The notes under the pieces: generated by a model | Told to the model about the DNA's origin: nothing | Seen by the model: only the letters and a program-made list of their open reading frames with translations | Databases searched by the model: none | Made by a program: the position numbers and the translations under genes | Assembly: GCA_003249225.1 (NCBI GenBank) | Contig: QKJQ01000022.1 | Span: forward strand, 62,001-126,000 | Length of the DNA stretch: 64,000 nt | Reading direction: 5' to 3' | DNA from: Clostridia bacterium | GTDB taxonomy: Bacteria; Bacillota; Clostridia; Lachnospirales; Lachnospiraceae | Part shown: positions 34,556 through 42,783 of the stretch, in pieces | Numbering within the stretch: position 1 is the first letter of the stretch | How the letters are laid out: the number at the start of each line of letters is the position of its first letter

Positions 34556-35851
34556 TTATGTTTCAGGTTCAGCCTTTTGGAGCATTCGTTCTTTCTTCAG
34601 ATTCACGGCTGTCACTTTATAAAAAGGTCGTCTTCCATCAAACAAATGGCAGTGAAGGTAGTACTTTATATCTGCGAACCATAGACGAAAAAGCTCTGAA
34701 TCGGACTTTGAAGCTGCACTTGCCTTCCTTTTGTGAAATATAACTTTTAAAGGATGTCGGAGTATATAATTCCCGATTCCAAAAAGCTGTGAAGGATCCA
34801 TAAAACATTCCCAGTGACAGCGAAAACACTTCTGTGTCCGATTCCTCTGCTTCATGGTTGTCCCAATTTCGCATCCCAGATCTTCTTCTCCCCGAAATCC
34901 ACACGGATAGATATGCCCATCCAGACTGTTCATGTAAAAGTACCGAATTCCACCAAGGCAGGGAAAGACCAGGGAAGAATCCTTTCCCGCCATTCCATAA
35001 AGTGCGGATAAGGGGGTGAAAATCCGAATTCGCTCCCTATAGATTGGAATAATCTCCAGCAGGGCTTGAAATATCAGCATAAGCTCCCGTCTTGAAAAAC
35101 TTACGATACTGTCATCCGATATAGCTCCATACGCTGATTCGTTTATGTTCTCGTTGTTCCTGCTCATAGGGTAACATAAATTTGCCATTGTGAATCCCAT
35201 GTGAATCACCTTTTGAAAAAAATTATGAAAACCAACCGAAAACTCTTCAAAAAATCTTCCTTCGTCCTCTGTTCCATTTAAAGGCAGAATCGTCGTACCC
35301 AGAATGTTACGGTTGATACCTAGATTTGCAGCAGGATATATGCCATAGGTGTGAAATATCGGCAATGCGTTTTCTATTCCGGCAATGACACCTGGAAGTC
35401 CTCGCATCGTCTCATGTGTTTTTGTATCGGATGAGTCTATGGAGATCCAGAAGTTCCTTATTTTTGTTTCCGCCAGTCTCCTGATAAAAAGCTCTGCTTC
35501 TTCCAGCGGGACCGGTTTTCCATTTCGAGCAAACATGAAACCATTGGTGCCGGAGCGAAGATAGCGAACCCCTTCTTTCCCGGCATAGTCAAGCAGTTCA
35601 AAAATTATTTTATGATCAATAAAAGGCTCGCCACCAGTAAAGGAGATCGCGGAGAAATTGCTTTTCACGCACTGCTCTATTTGTTTTTTCAGTGTTTCTG
35701 TCGGAATTGATGTTCTTTTGATTTTTTTTGATGTTCTCATTCCGCATTGCGGGCAGTCCCCGTTGCATTTATTGGTTATCTGAATTACCAACTGCCCCGG
35801 TTCACGTCCAGTTACCGTTCCAATCACTTCCGTCAGCAGATTCTTCCTCAC
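34556..35851 (-). CDS. Radical SAM protein with SPASM-like C-terminal cysteines
   Basis: About 431 residues. The [4Fe-4S]-SAM motif is CNGDCPQC (C-x3-C-x2-C), followed by FTGGEPFIDH. Later cysteines CLGG, YPCGFRGEEDLGC and CFRCHWEC suggest an auxiliary Fe-S cluster. The substrate is unknown. The start is uncertain: a GTG at 35851 follows a run of eight G and would leave a 55-base gap after ugd, while in-frame ATGs at 35950 and 36031 would overlap ugd. It is the third gene after a GT4 glycosyltransferase and UDP-glucose dehydrogenase, suggesting work on a sugar nucleotide, glycolipid or linked peptide; this is inference. Confidence 0.8.
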   Translation of the reverse strand: MRKNLLTEVIGTVTGREPGQLVIQITNKCNGDCPQCGMRTSKKIKRTSIPTETLKKQIEQCVKSNFSAISFTGGEPFIDHKIIFELLDYAGKEGVRYLRSGTNGFMFARNGKPVPLEEAELFIRRLAETKIRNFWISIDSSDTKTHETMRGLPGVIAGIENALPIFHTYGIYPAANLGINRNILGTTILPLNGTEDEGRFFEEFSVGFHNFFQKVIHMGFTMANLCYPMSRNNENINESAYGAISDDSIVSFSRRELMLIFQALLEIIPIYRERIRIFTPLSALYGMAGKDSSLVFPCLGGIRYFYMNSLDGHIYPCGFRGEEDLGCEIGTTMKQRNRTQKCFRCHWECFMDPSQLFGIGNYILRHPLKVIFHKRKASAASKSDSELFRLWFADIKYYLHCHLFDGRRPFYKVTAVNLKKERMLQKAEPET

Positions 35852-35906
35852 AATAGTCCCCCCCCTACCTACAAGTCTTCCTGCCTGTAAATATGTCTTC
35901 CTGATT

Positions 35907-37235
35907 TCAGCCAGGCTCCCTTGCTTCGTTAATCGGTTGCCTCTGTGCATTGATTGTACGCCTTCCAATCGAATCATAAACAATCTCTGTTTCTTCAAAC
36001 TCTTCTTTTTTATAGCAGTTCCTTCCATCAATAAGAATTGGGTGTTTCATTCGCTGTTGATACTTTATGATTGGAAACTGTTTTATCTCATCCCATTCTG
36101 TCATGATAAAGCATAGATCGGCTCCTTCAATCGTATCTTCAATTGAGTTCCGCATAACGGCCGTTCCGGGATTCAACGCTTCAAATCGTTCTGCCGCGGC
36201 AGGATCCCATGCCATTACCGTTGCTCCTTCTTCAACGCAAAGTCTTATCACATCAAGGGAAGGGGCCTCGCGCAGGTCATCAGTCCCCGGTTTAAAGGCC
36301 AATCCCAGCACAGCGACCTGACATCCCTTCAGAGAACCATAATACTTTCTGGATTTTTTAAAAAGCCGTATTTTCTGATTTTCATTGATCTCAATGGTCG
36401 ACTTTATGGTCTTTAATTCGTAATCATGATATCTGGCAAGCCAATGCAGTGCTTTGGTATCCTTTGGGAAGCAGCTGCCCCCATACCCGGTTCCGGGCTT
36501 TAGATACTGCGACCCTATCCTTGTATCAAGGCCCATTCCATAGGTCACCGTTTCGATATCCGCCTGAATAATTTCGCAGAGATTCGCAATCTCATTGATA
36601 TAGGAAAGCTTCAAGGCGAGGAAATCATTGGAGGCATATTTTATCATTTCTGCACTCGGACTTTCCGTCAGTATCAGCCTGCCTTCCATTCCCGCATAAA
36701 TTTTTTTAGCCATTTCAAGCGCTTCTTTGCTTTCGGAGCCTACCACGATTCTGGCCGGATGCAGGGTATCCCATACGGCCGTTCCCTGTGCAAGGAACTC
36801 AGGGTTCGTAGCCACCAGAAATCTTCCTTTTTGCTGTTCCTCAAAGAACCTGGCAATCTTCTTGCAGGTTCCAACCGGTGCCGTTGACTTGATTACTACA
36901 AGGCACCCATTTGAGAATTCAACGATGTTCTGGCAGACATCATACAGGTACTGCAGATTTGCGCTTCCGTCTCTTCGCTCCGGTGTTGGTACTGCTATCA
37001 TCACAACATCCTTATCCTTGTAAGCCTCTTCCTTTTCTGTCGTAAATATCATACGGTCATAACATTGTATCAAAAGCTCTTCCAGATCTTTTTCAAAGAT
37101 GGGTGATTTTTTTGCTCGCAGCGTATCTATTTTACTCTTATCCACGTCAAACATGGTAATCTCATGACCCATTGTGCTAAGTACTACTCCGGTGACAAGC
37201 CCTACATAACCGGTTCCGGCAATTGCAATTCTCAT
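35907..37235 (-). CDS. ugd: UDP-glucose 6-dehydrogenase
   Basis: 442 residues, NAD-dependent oxidation of UDP-glucose to UDP-glucuronate. It has Rossmann motif GTGYVGLVTG, the catalytic cysteine segment GTGYGGSCFPKDTKAL and LGLAFKPGTDDLREAPS in the C-terminal domain. Its ATG overlaps the stop of the GT4 gene (ATGA), so the two are coupled. Confidence 0.96.
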   Translation of the reverse strand: MRIAIAGTGYVGLVTGVVLSTMGHEITMFDVDKSKIDTLRAKKSPIFEKDLEELLIQCYDRMIFTTEKEEAYKDKDVVMIAVPTPERRDGSANLQYLYDVCQNIVEFSNGCLVVIKSTAPVGTCKKIARFFEEQQKGRFLVATNPEFLAQGTAVWDTLHPARIVVGSESKEALEMAKKIYAGMEGRLILTESPSAEMIKYASNDFLALKLSYINEIANLCEIIQADIETVTYGMGLDTRIGSQYLKPGTGYGGSCFPKDTKALHWLARYHDYELKTIKSTIEINENQKIRLFKKSRKYYGSLKGCQVAVLGLAFKPGTDDLREAPSLDVIRLCVEEGATVMAWDPAAAERFEALNPGTAVMRNSIEDTIEGADLCFIMTEWDEIKQFPIIKYQQRMKHPILIDGRNCYKKEEFEETEIVYDSIGRRTINAQRQPINEAREPG

Positions 37236-38512
37236 GACTGCCTCATTTCTGCCACACGCTTCGAATCGCAGGACCTTTGCAACAACCGTTGCTTTACTTT
37301 AACCTCGACCTGTCTTATTGAGATCCTGCTGCCAAACGCTGTTCTGTCAGACCGCAGTCCGCTGTGTGACACGATGACCTCCTCATATTCGCTCAGTAGT
37401 CCTTCGAATATGTCCTCCCAGCTTCTGGCTCCGGCAGTCTTTAAAGCTCCTTGTCTTAGATACTCCCTCAGCGCTTTCTTCTCCATTATTTCGACCAGCC
37501 GCTCGTAGAATTCTTCCTTTTCTCTTTCCCCCGTTTCACATAGCAGTGAGTTCTGTCCGGAAATCAGGAACTCTGTCACACCGCCGCTGTTCATTGCCAC
37601 GACAGGGAGTCCGCTGGCCATAGCCTCGAGTGCTGCATTTCCGAATGTCTCCGTTGCTGAGGGAAAAGCAAAACAATCACAGGATGCATAGATCTCTGAC
37701 AGCTTTTCTCCTTTTTGAAATCCAGTCATAATAACATTATCAAATCCATATTGCTCAATTACTTCACGGTAGGTTCCATCACCTGCAAAAACAAAAGCAG
37801 CCCTTCCCTTATACTCCCGGTTCATCCTCTCGATTGCATAAAGCAGCAGGTCCAGCCCTTTCTCCGGATTTATCCGGCCGACATAGAGAAAAGCAAATTT
37901 GTTCCGTATATTCAATGCTTCCCTGACTTCTTCTTTCCGGTATTTCGTATCAAACCGGTCCTTGTCAATTCCCCTTGACCAGATACCGATTTTCTTATAT
38001 CCCTTGGTAAGCAATGAATTTCTTGTATGTTTTGAAGGGACCAGTATTCTGTCTGCATTCTTATAATACTGCCGTAAATAGCTTTCTGCCGCTGGAACGA
38101 AAAGTGAAAGATGATAAAAATCAAGGTATTTACAATAATCTGTATGGTAGCTCATGACAAGTGGCAGATGATTGGCTTTCGCGTATTTTACACCGATGCG
38201 TCCGATCCCAAACTCGGTAACAACATGGATTAGATCTGGCTTAAAATGACTGCATAACGCGCTTATCTCCTCATAACGGGGGAAGGCCAGACAGCTGTTG
38301 GGAGCGATTTTCATATTTCTGCCTCTGAACCGATAGATTCCCTTTGCACTTTGTGCCACAAACCCTTCTCGCTCTTCCTTCTTCGCATAATCCGGTGCAA
38401 AAATCAGAAATTCAACACCTTCTCTTGCAAGATAGCCCATTAATTTTGTTAAAGTATTCGTTACTCCATTAACCTCCGGTGCGTATGTATCCGTAAAGTA
38501 TGCAATTCTCAC
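37232..38512 (-). CDS. GT4-family glycosyltransferase
   Basis: 426 residues, retaining GT-B enzyme. TDTYAPEVNGV at the N-terminus and SATETFGNAALEAMASGLPVVAMNSGGVTEFL in the donor-binding domain resemble GT4 enzymes acting on diacylglycerol or phosphatidylinositol (MgtA/PimB type). The last ~45 residues are basic and not conserved. It starts at GTG with GGAGGAAGCT directly upstream. It is first of the GT4-ugd-radical SAM operon, so UDP-glucuronate could be its donor. Confidence 0.88.
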   Translation of the reverse strand: MRIAYFTDTYAPEVNGVTNTLTKLMGYLAREGVEFLIFAPDYAKKEEREGFVAQSAKGIYRFRGRNMKIAPNSCLAFPRYEEISALCSHFKPDLIHVVTEFGIGRIGVKYAKANHLPLVMSYHTDYCKYLDFYHLSLFVPAAESYLRQYYKNADRILVPSKHTRNSLLTKGYKKIGIWSRGIDKDRFDTKYRKEEVREALNIRNKFAFLYVGRINPEKGLDLLLYAIERMNREYKGRAAFVFAGDGTYREVIEQYGFDNVIMTGFQKGEKLSEIYASCDCFAFPSATETFGNAALEAMASGLPVVAMNSGGVTEFLISGQNSLLCETGEREKEEFYERLVEIMEKKALREYLRQGALKTAGARSWEDIFEGLLSEYEEVIVSHSGLRSDRTAFGSRISIRQVEVKVKQRLLQRSCDSKRVAEMRQS

Positions 38513-38879
38513 AGCTTCCTCCTTTTCACATGCAGGACTGATTGTTTTTCTATTTATTTTCAGTGTAGCACGTTGAGGTAAAATGACTGTTATACTTAGG
38601 ATAAATCGCAGGAAAGAATGTTAAATCATAAAGAGCAGAGATAAATTACTGCTTTCACTCCTGCATAAAAATACATTTGCAGATTACATGATCGTACAAA
38701 ATAAGCCTCTTATTATCTTTACTAAAGGGCGTCTTGTCGTAGTCAGTGTTACAATTACAGCGGATGTATGTCTGCTGAACCTTATACTTCCCGGCAAACA
38801 ATCGGCATACAAAAATGCGTCCCTTATAAAGATAATAACAGGCTGTATATGAATCCTGTAACTGATAAAAGCAAGAACT
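38513..38879. other. Gene-free spacer upstream of the GT4 operon
   Basis: No supported gene. A 75-codon minus-strand frame (38684-38911) starts inside the amidohydrolase gene without a good ribosome binding site and is not accepted. No clear terminator or consensus promoter seen. Confidence 0.5.
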
Positions 38880-39650
38880 CTATAATCCCAGAATACGCTC
38901 TGCATTCCCATGAAAAATAAGTTCCTTTGCCTCTTCTGGTATATGCTCGTGTTTTACTGCCTGAACATACATACCAGGATTGCAGATCGGATAATCGGTT
39001 CCAAACAAAAACCGCTCCGCCCCTAACTGCTCTACTCCATACTTTAACATACCATAACGAAAAAGACCGGTTCCTGATAAGTCAAGAGAAAGATTCCTGT
39101 ATTTTCTCATACGCTCCAGATGGGAAAGAAAATCGCCCTTTTGCCCCGGATGTGCTGCCACAAAGGTTACATTCGGATGAGCAGCAACCATTTTTTCCAT
39201 CTGGTCCGGATCCATTGAATGAAAATTTACGACAAGCTCAAGCTGTCCTGCCGTATCAAGGATCTCGGAGAACTCTTTGCAGGAATAATCAGACCATCCA
39301 TGGGCATAAGGAACAAGCTCTCCGACCAGCTTGACACCTTCTGCCTTCATACTTTCCATCTCTTCACAGGACTCTTTCACAAAATCAGGTGATACATGAA
39401 TTCCCGGTGTATAAAATCCTTCCCATTGCTTTGCCAGCATAATTGCTTCCCGGTTCATCTGCCGAAAAGGTTCAAAATCAGTTACCCGCTCTTTCCCAAG
39501 CATCCTGATTACGGAGCCACAGATACGATCAATGCCGGCTGCTTCTATGTCCTGTTTGAAAAATCCATCCGAAAAATCCATGCTTTCTTTGTACATACAT
39601 AAATTTTCTTCCTGCTGTACAAAGGGATGGACGTGAAAGTCGATAATCAT
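38880..39650 (-). CDS. Amidohydrolase-2 family metal-dependent hydrolase
   Basis: 256 residues, TIM-barrel amidohydrolase. It has the N-terminal metal site DFHVHPF, FVAAHPG and RFLFGTDYPICNPG with the conserved aspartate near the end, as in the decarboxylase-like branch of amidohydrolase-2. Substrate unknown. The ATG overlaps the stop of the upstream DsrE-like gene by 4 bases. Confidence 0.85.
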   Translation of the reverse strand: MIIDFHVHPFVQQEENLCMYKESMDFSDGFFKQDIEAAGIDRICGSVIRMLGKERVTDFEPFRQMNREAIMLAKQWEGFYTPGIHVSPDFVKESCEEMESMKAEGVKLVGELVPYAHGWSDYSCKEFSEILDTAGQLELVVNFHSMDPDQMEKMVAAHPNVTFVAAHPGQKGDFLSHLERMRKYRNLSLDLSGTGLFRYGMLKYGVEQLGAERFLFGTDYPICNPGMYVQAVKHEHIPEEAKELIFHGNAERILGL

Positions 39651-39985
39651 ATAGATATCACCTGGTAGCCCTTCTCGATGTATGCATTCATCCCGGCGTG
39701 TCCCATCATATCATGAAGCATGGGAAGTTTGGTTTCTAAAATTTGCTCATACACATCAAGAACCTTCGAACAGGCCAGACATACTCCTGCAATCAAACCT
39801 TGTTCTTTTGCTTTCAGGTACAAAGGATTTTTTTCTTCCTCGAACACTGGTACCAGTTTGACGGAAGATCCTTCAAATATAATTTTTACTTCTTTACCTT
39901 CTGTTGTCATATCAATCGCATTCATCAGGATGTGCAGAAAGCACATCTTCTTTTCTGTCATACCATAAAATAAAATCTTATCCAT
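39647..39985 (-). CDS. DsrE-like small protein
   Basis: 112 residues starting MDKILFYGMTEKKMCFLHIL, preceded by GAAACGGAGGTAAGG. Size, beta-alpha pattern and AGVCLACSKVLDVYEQI suggest the DsrE/DsrF-like fold used in sulfur transfer, with one CLAC cysteine pair. Function is unknown. It forms an overlapping pair with the amidohydrolase gene, and a perfect dyad lies upstream at 40123-40141. Confidence 0.65.
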   Translation of the reverse strand: MDKILFYGMTEKKMCFLHILMNAIDMTTEGKEVKIIFEGSSVKLVPVFEEEKNPLYLKAKEQGLIAGVCLACSKVLDVYEQILETKLPMLHDMMGHAGMNAYIEKGYQVISI

Positions 39986-40122
39986 CCTTACCTCCGTTTC
40001 TGCATTTGCTGCTGCAAACCAGCTTCCATGAAAATATCTTATGCAACCTTTTTTTAAGTGTTGTTCTTTATGATTTATATCATACCACATTTTTTAACAG
40101 TATACGACGATAACCTATCAAA

Positions 40123-40141
40123 ACGATAGTATTCCTATCGT
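40123..40141 (-). promoter_or_regulatory. Dyad upstream of the DsrE-like/amidohydrolase operon
   Basis: ACGATAG-TATTC-CTATCGT, perfect 7-bp arms and 5-bp spacer, with a further half-site CTATCA next to it at 40115-40120. It lies about 140 bases before the start codon. A TATACT element follows downstream on the minus strand, but no -35 at proper spacing was found. Confidence 0.5.
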
Positions 40142-40202
40142 AAGCGCAGAACACAGCAATTCGTAACATATGTCTGCCTTATTTCCCTTTCGCACGACGA
40201 TA

Positions 40203-40238
40203 AAAACAGCACTTACATCTCTGTGTAAGTGCTGTTTT
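40203..40238. terminator. Strong bidirectional terminator
   Basis: AAAACAGCACTTACA/TGTAAGTGCTGTTTT, a 15-bp perfect stem with a 6-base loop, 20 bases after the tannase-like gene stop. It also ends the minus-strand unit cleanly before the DsrE-like operon promoter. Confidence 0.92.
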
Positions 40239-40258
40239 ATAGTGTTTATATATATTAT

Positions 40259-42646
40259 TTAATCTGCATTAAATAATTGCGATAATACATCCTGATGTTC
40301 TTCAAGTGCATCAAGCACGAACGTATCCCAGTGTCGGGCATCGGTATCCGAGTCACCGAACACATAATCTTCCTGACCATAATCAATAACATCAAATCCA
40401 GGGATAGCTTTGCTTGCACCGGCTGTTCTGTAGGCTGCCGCATCAGCAAGCGTAAAGGATACATTGCTGATATCTTCATAGTTCACCCAGCTGCTGATGT
40501 CCGTTCCCGTTGCTTCTGTTGCCGAACCGTTTTCTGTCTGTGTCTGTGCTGTACTTTTTGTTACAGTTACCGCACCATCCACATATTTTCCATACATTTC
40601 ATCAACATACAGTGCCAGTGATTCTCCTAAGATTTCTGAAGGTACATGGCCACCGTTCCACTGCCATTCTATTTCGGCATCGACTCCGGCATTCAGCCAC
40701 GCGATCTGAAGATTAAGCGAAGAGAACATTGACATGTCACCTTCGGATGCTCCCATCATGATTCTTGTCCAGACAGGGTTATCTGTATCCTCAGCGCCGA
40801 TATAATTGAGTGGATTGTAAAGGGACACAATATTGTTGCCATATTCGTCACCAGCTTCAATCTCTGCAATGTCTGCCTGGTATGCCGCGAGCATTTCATC
40901 ATAGGTTGCGTAGTTTGACGAATCTTTTCCACCGGATGACGACTGTGTTGTTCCGGCATCCGGAGTTCCGACCACCATAACATTATCGCTGTTATCCGTT
41001 GTCGATCCGTCTGTCGTCGTTCCATCTGTTGGTGCTGCTGTGCTTTCTGAAGTTCCATTTGTACTATCCGTAGTTCCTGTTGTGGTTCCGCCGGGACCTC
41101 CGGTCATTCCGGCAGGTGCACCGGTCATGTCACCGCCTGGACCACCGGTGAAATCTCCCATATCTCCGCCAGGACCACCCATTTCACTGGATGAACTTCC
41201 CTTTGCGTATTTGCCTTCAATAAATGCCACAGCTTTATCCTCTGAGGTCATTGCCGCTACTTCTGCATCGCTTAATGCAGTTCCGTCTTCATTAAACCAT
41301 GTCCAACCTTCCGAATAATCAAGGTTATCGAGGTACCACTGAAGGTTCTGGGTAAACTCCGCAAGATACAGGTCAAGATAAGTTCCGTAGTAGCCATTTG
41401 TCTCCGGATATGCTGCCAGATCATAGCCAATGCTAAGTGCAATGGTATCGTTCATATCACCATCATTGTTCAGATCAAATCCAACAACAGATTCTTCCAC
41501 GGTAAGATTCTGTGCATTGATATATTCCATGTATGTCTCGGAGAGATATTCTGCGAGCTGTGCCTGGAACGATGTACCAAAGTCGTATGTAGTATCCATA
41601 TAGTATTCAAATGCCATGGTAATATCACCTTCATACAGTGATGTAATTGCACTGTAAGCCACACAGCCCCATGCTCCGTCTGAGATATCAAAGTCAACAC
41701 CATCAATGGTAACGGTTGTTGAATATCCGCCGTCGCTGGTCTCATAGACGCCAACCGCACCAGCTTCGATCTGATAATCATAAAAGTCAGAATTGTTGGA
41801 AGTTGCAGCAAACATTGTTGCGTGAGCCGCTCCACCGGAACCACCGGTAGAAACAAAATAATCAACACTTCCGGGAAGATTTCCAAGAAGAATATTATAT
41901 TTTACATATCTGGCTGCTGCTTTCTGGTCTGCCAGACAGCTTGGTGCATCACCGGTATAGTAAGTATTTCCGCTGTCATCGGTTGCTGTGTCCTGTTTTC
42001 CGCGATTTCCGCAGGCAATGTTAATGTATCCGTCTGCGGCATAGGTCGTTGCTGCCGTACTGTTCATGGCAGATCCATATCCGGCTGCTCCCGTGTTAAG
42101 AATAACCGGTGCTGTTGCCGCTGTATAGACCTGTCCGTTCGTACTGGTAATCTCTGCCGTATAGTCAATGACCAGAGATCCTTTTACCGCTTCTGTGTAA
42201 CTTGATGAAATAATATCGGCTGTTCCGTCTGCATTTGTATCAATACCGGTTACATACGCACCTGGAACACATACAGATACGCCCTGCTGATCCGGAAGTT
42301 CCGGATAGGCTACTGCCGATACAATGGACAATACCCATGCATCTGAATCTGCATAATAGGTCCACTCCTGATCTGCGTTATTTGCCAGGTTCAAAGTGCT
42401 TTCAATGTAGGCAGCATCGGATACGATATCTACTGTTTCCGTGTCAGAAGTGGTATCTGTATTGCTCTGGTCAGCAGTATCTGATGTATTGGTATCCGAT
42501 GCTGCATCTGTCGATGTTGTATTCGTTGTGCTGCTGGTTGCTGTATTTCCTGCATTTGTACTGCTGTTGTTCTCGGCTGAACTGCCGCAAGCCGCCAGAC
42601 TTACAACCATTGTACAGATAAGAAGCAGGGTAGCTGTTTTTTTCAT
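40259..42646 (-). CDS. Tannase-family (alpha/beta-hydrolase) lipoprotein
   Basis: 795 residues. A signal peptide with lipobox LAAC (Cys20) is followed by a Ser/Thr/Asp-rich tether to about 75. The hydrolase core has VSVCVPGAYV, APSCLADQKAAARYVKYN and nucleophile Ser270 in STGGSGGAAHA, as in bacterial tannases; likely Asp637 (GASEGDMSM) and His667 (WNGGHVPS). Residues about 485-580 are a Gly/Pro/Met- then Thr-rich low-complexity insert between the Ser and His parts. A segment like the family's PAFD...FGD strand lies at the C-terminus (745-775), after the His. It is expected to cleave gallate-type esters outside the cell. AAAGGAGGAAATCAA fixes the start. An OmpR-type site precedes it. Confidence 0.75.
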   Translation of the reverse strand: MKKTATLLLICTMVVSLAACGSSAENNSSTNAGNTATSSTTNTTSTDAASDTNTSDTADQSNTDTTSDTETVDIVSDAAYIESTLNLANNADQEWTYYADSDAWVLSIVSAVAYPELPDQQGVSVCVPGAYVTGIDTNADGTADIISSSYTEAVKGSLVIDYTAEITSTNGQVYTAATAPVILNTGAAGYGSAMNSTAATTYAADGYINIACGNRGKQDTATDDSGNTYYTGDAPSCLADQKAAARYVKYNILLGNLPGSVDYFVSTGGSGGAAHATMFAATSNNSDFYDYQIEAGAVGVYETSDGGYSTTVTIDGVDFDISDGAWGCVAYSAITSLYEGDITMAFEYYMDTTYDFGTSFQAQLAEYLSETYMEYINAQNLTVEESVVGFDLNNDGDMNDTIALSIGYDLAAYPETNGYYGTYLDLYLAEFTQNLQWYLDNLDYSEGWTWFNEDGTALSDAEVAAMTSEDKAVAFIEGKYAKGSSSSEMGGPGGDMGDFTGGPGGDMTGAPAGMTGGPGGTTTGTTDSTNGTSESTAAPTDGTTTDGSTTDNSDNVMVVGTPDAGTTQSSSGGKDSSNYATYDEMLAAYQADIAEIEAGDEYGNNIVSLYNPLNYIGAEDTDNPVWTRIMMGASEGDMSMFSSLNLQIAWLNAGVDAEIEWQWNGGHVPSEILGESLALYVDEMYGKYVDGAVTVTKSTAQTQTENGSATEATGTDISSWVNYEDISNVSFTLADAAAYRTAGASKAIPGFDVIDYGQEDYVFGDSDTDARHWDTFVLDALEEHQDVLSQLFNAD

Positions 42647-42725
42647 TTGATTTCCTCCTTTATATTCCATGAATCCTTTTTCGGTCTGATCAATCGTGTT
42701 TTGATCCTGTTTCACCGTTGATACC

Positions 42726-42758
42726 AAAGTACCATGGAAAGATTGAAGTAATATTGAA
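42726..42758 (-). promoter_or_regulatory. OmpR-type direct repeats and -10 upstream of the tannase-like gene
   Basis: On the minus strand TTCAAT-N5-TTCAAT (period 11), then exactly 10 bases to TACTTT, a possible -10. The same geometry is seen at 50267-50300 and 52620-52653. The site lies between the histidine-kinase gene and the lipoprotein gene. Confidence 0.65.
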
Positions 42759-42783
42759 AAAACGCCCCTGCTTTTTGAAAAAT

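Noticed and set aside
38684..38911. 75-codon minus-strand frame after the amidohydrolase gene
   Set aside because: It starts inside that gene, has a weak ribosome binding site and shows no recognisable sequence.
42235..42621. Plus-strand frame opposite the tannase-like gene tether
   Set aside because: Low-complexity mirror of the Ser/Thr/Asp-rich tether; no ribosome binding site.
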